A program made the translations under genes and the position numbers. From the IMG/VR virus record IMGVR_UViG_3300033153_010718, positions 24,839 to 88,838 of that record: DNA of 64,000 nt; one strand, 5' to 3'. This document shows, in pieces, positions 60,259 to 64,000 of the stretch (the first letter of the stretch is position 1; the number at the start of each line of letters is the position of its first letter). This stretch comes from a virus. The notes below the pieces were generated by a model that worked only from the letters and a program-made list of their open reading frames with translations, was not told the origin of the DNA and did no database searches.

Positions 60259-60285
60259 GGGCGGTCAGGATGGTCCTGGCCGCCC
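60259..60285 (+). terminator. Terminator hairpin after 59621
   Basis: GGGCGGTCAGGA pairs with TCCTGGCCGCCC (12 pairs, one G-U) over a 3-nt loop, followed by GTGTCTCCTT. Confidence 0.65.
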
Positions 60286-60306
60286 GTGTCTCCTTCGGAG
60301 CCCCGC

Positions 60307-60498
60307 GTGAACGAGACCGATCGCAACACGCGCCGTCAGATCAAGCGCTGTCACGTCATGGGGCTGAAGTCGGTTTGCAAGGCGACGGGCCTGACCGAGG
60401 AAGAAGCTCTGGCCAGCCTGAAGAGGCTGATCAAGGCGGGCGAGGCGTTCAAGAAGAAGCGTAAGGGCGGCTACGTCGTCTACAGCGCGTACAGGTAG
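60307..60498 (+). CDS. Winged-helix-like small protein
   Basis: 63 aa from GTG. CHVMGLKSVCKATGLTEEEALASLKRLIKAGEAFKKKRKGGYVVY reads as helix-turn-helix then wing. Short regulator. Confidence 0.72.
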   Translation: MNETDRNTRRQIKRCHVMGLKSVCKATGLTEEEALASLKRLIKAGEAFKKKRKGGYVVYSAYR

Positions 60499-60505
60499 GA
60501 GCAGC

Positions 60506-60874
60506 ATGGACAGCCGCACGTTTCGCCTCTACGTCATGAGAACCCAGCAGGCCATGCAACAAGTGGCCGACGAGTTCGAGGTCGGGGGTTTGGAATTCGA
60601 TGACCACCTGACCTTCTTTCTGGCAGAGCACGTCGAGGTCACGGGCGACTCCCCGCCCGAGGTCGAGCCGCTGCCCGATCAGGCCCTCGCGATTCTGGAG
60701 TCGCTGCTGAGAGCCGGGCCCCGCATCATCGACTCGGCCTGGGCCCAGGCGGACATCTCCTACCTGCACGAACGCCAGCTGATCCGGCCGATGGAGGGCA
60801 CGACCGGAGCTACCGTATGGCAGCTCACGCGCGCCGCGCAGAACTACGTCACCGTCGCGCCCAAGGAGGGCTAA
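60506..60874 (+). CDS. Hypothetical protein
   Basis: 122 aa. Helical, acidic; the C-half (ADISYLHERQLIRPMEGTTGATVWQLT) looks like a winged helix. AGGAG before ATG 60506. Confidence 0.72.
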   Translation: MDSRTFRLYVMRTQQAMQQVADEFEVGGLEFDDHLTFFLAEHVEVTGDSPPEVEPLPDQALAILESLLRAGPRIIDSAWAQADISYLHERQLIRPMEGTTGATVWQLTRAAQNYVTVAPKEG

Positions 60875-60875
60875 C

Positions 60876-61580
60876 GTGGCAACGCTACTGGAGAAGGCCG
60901 AGAAGCTCGGCGCGAAGATCGGCAAGAGAAAGCTGTGCGGTTACGCGGTCTACCGCATCATCTGTTCAGCGTGCCCGAAGCTAGGCACACGGGAAGGGCA
61001 GGTCGGCACCAACTACTCCAGCGCGGACATCCGCACCGCCATGAATGATCACGCGCGCGGCCACATCGACGGCGCGAAGGCGTTCAGGAAGCCGGAGCCG
61101 CTCAAGCGCGAGTGCACGCTCAAGCACTACCAGGTGGCGATCACGCCCGACCAGTACCTCGCAATCGAAGCCTACGACCGGGCCAAGGGCAACTACGTTT
61201 TCCAGCGCACCGGACTGGCTGCCGAGCTGGACGAGCTGGATGGCGTGAACGACGCCGACTACAACGGCCACTTCGGCGCGTTCGTTTTCCTGCAGATCGA
61301 GACGGAGCATGACACGCCGGCGCGCTGGGAGGAGATCGAGAAGCTGATCCGGCAAGCCGTTGCGCACAGGGAACCGAAGGTCGGCGATGTCCTCCCGCTG
61401 CGCATTCGGCCGGCGTGGGAGAAGGGACACCGGCCAGCTGGCGGGGGCGATGTAGGAACGCTCGTGAAGGTGACCGAGGTCCGCCCAGGCGACACCGACA
61501 AAGCCAGGTTCGTCGTCACGACCGAGGACGGCGGACAGACGTGCGTTCCTCTCGCGTTCCTCGTGGACCTGGAAGCATGA
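60876..61580 (+). CDS. Hypothetical zinc/beta protein
   Basis: 234 aa from GTG. Basic start with CSACPKLG, an alpha/beta middle, and a C-terminal barrel-like part (GGGDVGTLVKVTEVRPG, KARFVVTTEDGG). The end resembles the SH3-like proteins but has no tail. Confidence 0.74.
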   Translation: MATLLEKAEKLGAKIGKRKLCGYAVYRIICSACPKLGTREGQVGTNYSSADIRTAMNDHARGHIDGAKAFRKPEPLKRECTLKHYQVAITPDQYLAIEAYDRAKGNYVFQRTGLAAELDELDGVNDADYNGHFGAFVFLQIETEHDTPARWEEIEKLIRQAVAHREPKVGDVLPLRIRPAWEKGHRPAGGGDVGTLVKVTEVRPGDTDKARFVVTTEDGGQTCVPLAFLVDLEA

Positions 61581-61846
61581 ACCTCACGACCTTCGGCGCG
61601 CTCCCGCGCGGGGCGATCTTCTTCTACCGCTCGCGCTTCTACGAGAAGCGCCTCATCGGCTGGCTGCACGGCGAGAACGAGCGAACCGTCGGCGCGCGCG
61701 CCCTGCGCGGTCCGATGATGCGCGACCTGAGCCCGGACGCGCCCGTCTGGATCGAGCCGGGCGAGGCTGATCGGCAGGAATACGACCGCGGCCGGGACGA
61801 GAAGCGGGGCCGGGGCTGGCCATCATCCACCCCCGCGCAGCCGTGA
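61577..61846 (+). CDS. Hypothetical beta-rich protein
   Basis: 89 aa. LTTFGALPRGAIFFYRSRFYEKRLIGWL then a charged end. TFGALPRGAIFF resembles the LTFGELAVGERFI start of 47426. Confidence 0.71.
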   Translation: MNLTTFGALPRGAIFFYRSRFYEKRLIGWLHGENERTVGARALRGPMMRDLSPDAPVWIEPGEADRQEYDRGRDEKRGRGWPSSTPAQP

Positions 61847-61953
61847 GGGCCGCTCCAGCGCGTTAGCACGACACGCGGCCCCTCCAAGCGCCGTTAGCGC
61901 GCTGGCGGGGCCCCCGCGACGCCCAGGACCCGTTTCCTGCGCACGACCGGCGC
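61847..61953. other. Intergenic, convergent ends
   Basis: GC-rich, with a GAGGGCCGC/GCGGCCCCTC inverted repeat that may terminate both flanking genes. Confidence 0.4.
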
Positions 61954-62202
61954 CTAAAGCGCCCTGTACAGCCGCAACGTCTCGCGACCGCGCCCGTACC
62001 GCTCCAGGAACACCGGCAGCAGCCTCCCGATGGCTGACTGATCCCGGCTGTGCTTGGCGTCGGCTAGCGCAGCCACCAACGGATCCTCAATCGAGAACTG
62101 GATGGCGTCCAGCAGCGCCTCGGCGCGGCTGCGCCGGATGTTCTGCAGCCGGGCCCCCTCCATCGCGTGTGTCCCCTGCGGCGGACGCTTGTGCTTCTTC
62201 AT
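61954..62202 (-). CDS. Small helical basic protein
   Basis: 82 aa. KKHKRPPQG start, then helices (AEALLDAIQFSIEDPLVAAL). AGGAGGTG gives the start. Divergent from the HicA-like gene. Confidence 0.72.
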   Translation of the reverse strand: MKKHKRPPQGTHAMEGARLQNIRRSRAEALLDAIQFSIEDPLVAALADAKHSRDQSAIGRLLPVFLERYGRGRETLRLYRAL

Positions 62203-62267
62203 GAGCACCTCCTACTGGGTAAGGGGGGTCGGGATCAGCCCGCGGAACCAGAAATCTGGGATTCACC

Positions 62268-62306
62268 TGTAGAACTTCCGGCCAGCGTTGTTGGCGCAGT
62301 TGGAAA
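62268..62306 (+). promoter_or_regulatory. TGTAGAACTT leader, copy 2
   Basis: TGTAGAACTT then GGCCAGCGTTGTTGGC, AAGGAGG and ATG 62317 (HicA-like gene). Confidence 0.72.
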
Positions 62307-62316
62307 AGGAGGTCCC

Positions 62317-62541
62317 ATGAAGCTGAAGACTCTCAAGATTCGCGAGCTGCGACGTATCCTGCGCAAGCACGGCCTTGTCATTGCCGCCACCGGCAAGGGC
62401 AGCCACCGCGCGGTGCTGGACAAGAGCGGCAAGCGCGTCGCGACCATCACGGCGCACGGCAACGCGACCGAGATGTCTAAGTCGGTGCTCCGGCAGTTCT
62501 TCCGCAACGTGGGGATCGACCCCGAGGCGGTGCTCGGGTGA
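62317..62541 (+). CDS. hicA: HicA-family mRNA interferase-like protein
   Basis: 74 aa, the usual HicA size. IRELRRILRKHGLVIAATGKGSHRAVLD with the conserved G-SH and a TAHGN-x-TEM segment, then VLRQFFRNVGI; a dsRBD-like fold with catalytic His. HicA toxins cleave mRNA and normally pair with HicB; no HicB is adjacent. It may be a standalone toxin, a remnant, or an RNA-binding protein repurposed by the phage. Confidence 0.85.
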   Translation: MKLKTLKIRELRRILRKHGLVIAATGKGSHRAVLDKSGKRVATITAHGNATEMSKSVLRQFFRNVGIDPEAVLG

Positions 62542-62557
62542 GCGTTACGGAAAGGTG

Positions 62558-62596
62558 TGTAGAACTTTCGGCCAGCGTTGTTAGCGCGGGTAGAAG
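62558..62596 (+). promoter_or_regulatory. TGTAGAACTT leader, copy 3
   Basis: TGTAGAACTTTCGGCCAGCG, TTGTTAGC, then GGAAAGAGA and ATG 62610. Confidence 0.72.
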
Positions 62597-62609
62597 GAAA
62601 GAGACAACC

Positions 62610-63107
62610 ATGACAACCACCACGATCGCCGACCTGTTCGCCATCGAACCGACCTACAAGTCCAAGTCGGGCACCGGCCGCACCTGCAAGACCGTCCAAG
62701 GCTACAAGCTGGTCGGTCCCGTGCCCGCCGGCATCTTCAATCGGTACTCCGGCAAGAAGTCGCCCTGGTCCGACCTGAACAAGTGGCAGTGCTGGGCAAC
62801 GGGCAACGAGTCCGATCTGCCCCAAGGCTGGCGCGGCTACTACCGTTGCCAGACGCCAATCGACGCCGCGCCGGCCCAGACGCTCGATTGGCTCGTGCGA
62901 ATCCTCGGCGCGGACGGCGCCCCCGCAGCCGCGGCCGAGTTGGCCCGCCGACAGGACAATTCCGAGACCGCGACCAAGGCGCAGGCTGCGAGCGAAGCCG
63001 AGCAGGCAGCGCTGACCAAGCGCGTTCGCGAGACGCTCGCCGCCGCCGGCTTCACGCAAGCCGAGCTGACCCGCGTGTCGGTCTCGCTGAGGGCGGAACA
63101 GGCATGA
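62610..63107 (+). CDS. Hypothetical protein
   Basis: 165 aa. Thr-rich start, WQCWATG and YYRCQ in a beta part, and a long Ala-rich C-terminal helix. Third gene of the leader regulon. No family. Confidence 0.74.
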   Translation: MTTTTIADLFAIEPTYKSKSGTGRTCKTVQGYKLVGPVPAGIFNRYSGKKSPWSDLNKWQCWATGNESDLPQGWRGYYRCQTPIDAAPAQTLDWLVRILGADGAPAAAAELARRQDNSETATKAQAASEAEQAALTKRVRETLAAAGFTQAELTRVSVSLRAEQA

Positions 63108-63376
63108 TCTTCTCAACCCTGGACTTCTCGACGCCCGGTGACGCGGTTCCCAAGCTCAGGCTGGGCTCGCCCGCGCAGTTCCACAACAGCGTCTCCACCT
63201 ACACCGTCGTCAAGGTCACCCCGAAGGGCGGCACGGCCGTACTCCGGCGCGACCGCGACGGCAAGGAGGTCAAGGTGAAGCGGGCGCGCGTCAGCCGGCG
63301 CAGCATCCCGGCCGAGCTGGGCCTCTCCGACGTCACGCCGCGCTACCACGACCACCTGGGGAGGCAGGTACGATGA
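63104..63376 (+). CDS. SH3-like hypothetical protein
   Basis: 90 aa. SPAQFHNSVSTYTVVKVTPKGGTAVLRRDRDGK are barrel-like strands, basic. No tail. Confidence 0.72.
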   Translation: MIFSTLDFSTPGDAVPKLRLGSPAQFHNSVSTYTVVKVTPKGGTAVLRRDRDGKEVKVKRARVSRRSIPAELGLSDVTPRYHDHLGRQVR

Positions 63377-63636
63377 GCCGACTGCGCTCGCGCGACCCGG
63401 TCCACTTCTGCCCCGTCTGCGGCGTCAACTGGAACAAGCACCCGCGCGCCGCCGACAGCACCAAGGATCTGCGCAACGGACCGTGCAACCCCTCCGTGCT
63501 GCGGGGCATCGACGCGGCCAACACACGCGCCGCGCGCAGCGACGACATCGCCAGTGACAAGGCGTGGTACCCGGAACCGCGCGACTACCACGTCAGGCTC
63601 CGCGACGGGTTCCGCATGATGGGGGCAGGCGCGTGA
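63373..63636 (+). CDS. Cys-pair small protein
   Basis: 87 aa. FCPVCGVNWNKHP and a single later Cys; basic; ATGA/GTGA coupled. Confidence 0.72.
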   Translation: MSRLRSRDPVHFCPVCGVNWNKHPRAADSTKDLRNGPCNPSVLRGIDAANTRAARSDDIASDKAWYPEPRDYHVRLRDGFRMMGAGA

Positions 63637-64000
63637 AGAAGCCCAACAAGCCCTGGCGACGCGGACAACGCCTCGGTCCCGGCCTGATCGATCTGAGCGA
63701 GGGCACGCTGCCCGCGCACCAATACACCTGGAACTGCTGCCTCTGCGGCAGCAGCAACAAGGCGGCCTTCAAGGGCGTGAGGCCGCTGCCCGGAATATCG
63801 CGGAACAGCGAACCGGCCATCTGCCCGACCTGCCTGGCCGAGCGGGGCACCGGCCACTACTGCGCCGGCTGCGACAAGCCCCTGGTTGACTACAACAAGA
63901 AGACCGAGCCCGTGGGACTACCGGACGGCGCTGGCTGGAAAGCCGAGCTGGAGGTCGGCGGTCGCTTCACGGTTCATGTCTGCGCTGGCAGCGTTGAGTG
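63633..64000 (+). CDS. Zinc-ribbon protein (truncated by window end)
   Basis: At least 122 aa from GTG 63633, no stop before the window ends. CCLCGSSN, CPTCLA, CAGCDKP: three CxxC pairs, so at least one full ribbon and probably two. Confidence 0.75.
   Translation, partial: MKKPNKPWRRGQRLGPGLIDLSEGTLPAHQYTWNCCLCGSSNKAAFKGVRPLPGISRNSEPAICPTCLAERGTGHYCAGCDKPLVDYNKKTEPVGLPDGAGWKAELEVGGRFTVHVCAGSVE

Noticed and set aside
1-64000. CRISPR arrays, rRNA, insertion sequences
   Set aside because: No regularly spaced identical repeats, no rRNA-like stretches and no transposase motifs seen.

Overview
The window looks like part of a large, high-GC double-stranded DNA phage (jumbo-like), or a prophage or plasmid-phage derived from one. 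The grounds are about 170 tightly packed genes, most under 120 codons and joined by ATGA, GTGA, TTGA or TGATG stop/start overlaps; a virion-type giant protein with prohead-protease-like LxE sites; a terminase-like ATPase; dUTPase, Nudix, a HicA-type protein, a barstar-like protein and a Tad1-like anti-Thoeris protein. I recognise no capsid, tail, polymerase, rRNA, tRNA or CRISPR. The host is unknown; the base composition and short promoter-to-start spacing suggest a high-GC bacterium.

Layout. 1-456: structured non-coding DNA. 457-10561 (minus): Nudix protein, Tad1-like protein, dUTPase, then a block with virion-like features (a 1305-aa protein with a zincin motif and a 2H-phosphoesterase domain, plus three companions). 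10623-18739 (minus) and 18803-30133 (plus): two divergent arrays of about 60 tiny genes fired from back-to-back promoters at 18746-18783. 30130-38435 (minus): zinc-ribbon proteins, a barstar-like protein, a methyltransferase-like ORF, five tandem paralogues, a terminase-like ATPase and two YodC-like (DUF2158) domains. 38436-45443: the only gene-sparse stretch, with two XRE-type regulators, a HTH gene, operator pairs and several dispersed palindrome families. 45444-53010 (mostly minus) and 53109-59575 (plus): two more arrays of tiny genes. 59621-64000 (plus): genes with longer leaders, including a HicA-like protein.

The main discovery is a short peptide, here called the AVD tail (roughly [SP]-A-[VI]-[DE]-x-L-[AG]-[DE]-L-[VA], often after R-P-[LM]). 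By my reading about 75 otherwise unrelated small proteins carry it, usually as the last 10-15 residues but sometimes internally or near the N-terminus. Its codons vary synonymously, so selection acts at least partly on protein. It is attached to SH3-like barrels, zinc ribbons, helical proteins and others, which suggests a common docking, targeting or sorting signal. A second genome-wide signal is the promoter element GGGGTAGAAC. In at least 13 places TAGAAC (or TAGAAT, TAAAAC, TACAAT) lies exactly 6-7 nt before a start codon, which predicts leaderless transcripts; elsewhere it lies 15-45 nt upstream with a conventional Shine-Dalgarno between. It marks the heads of most gene strings and was used here to choose starts.
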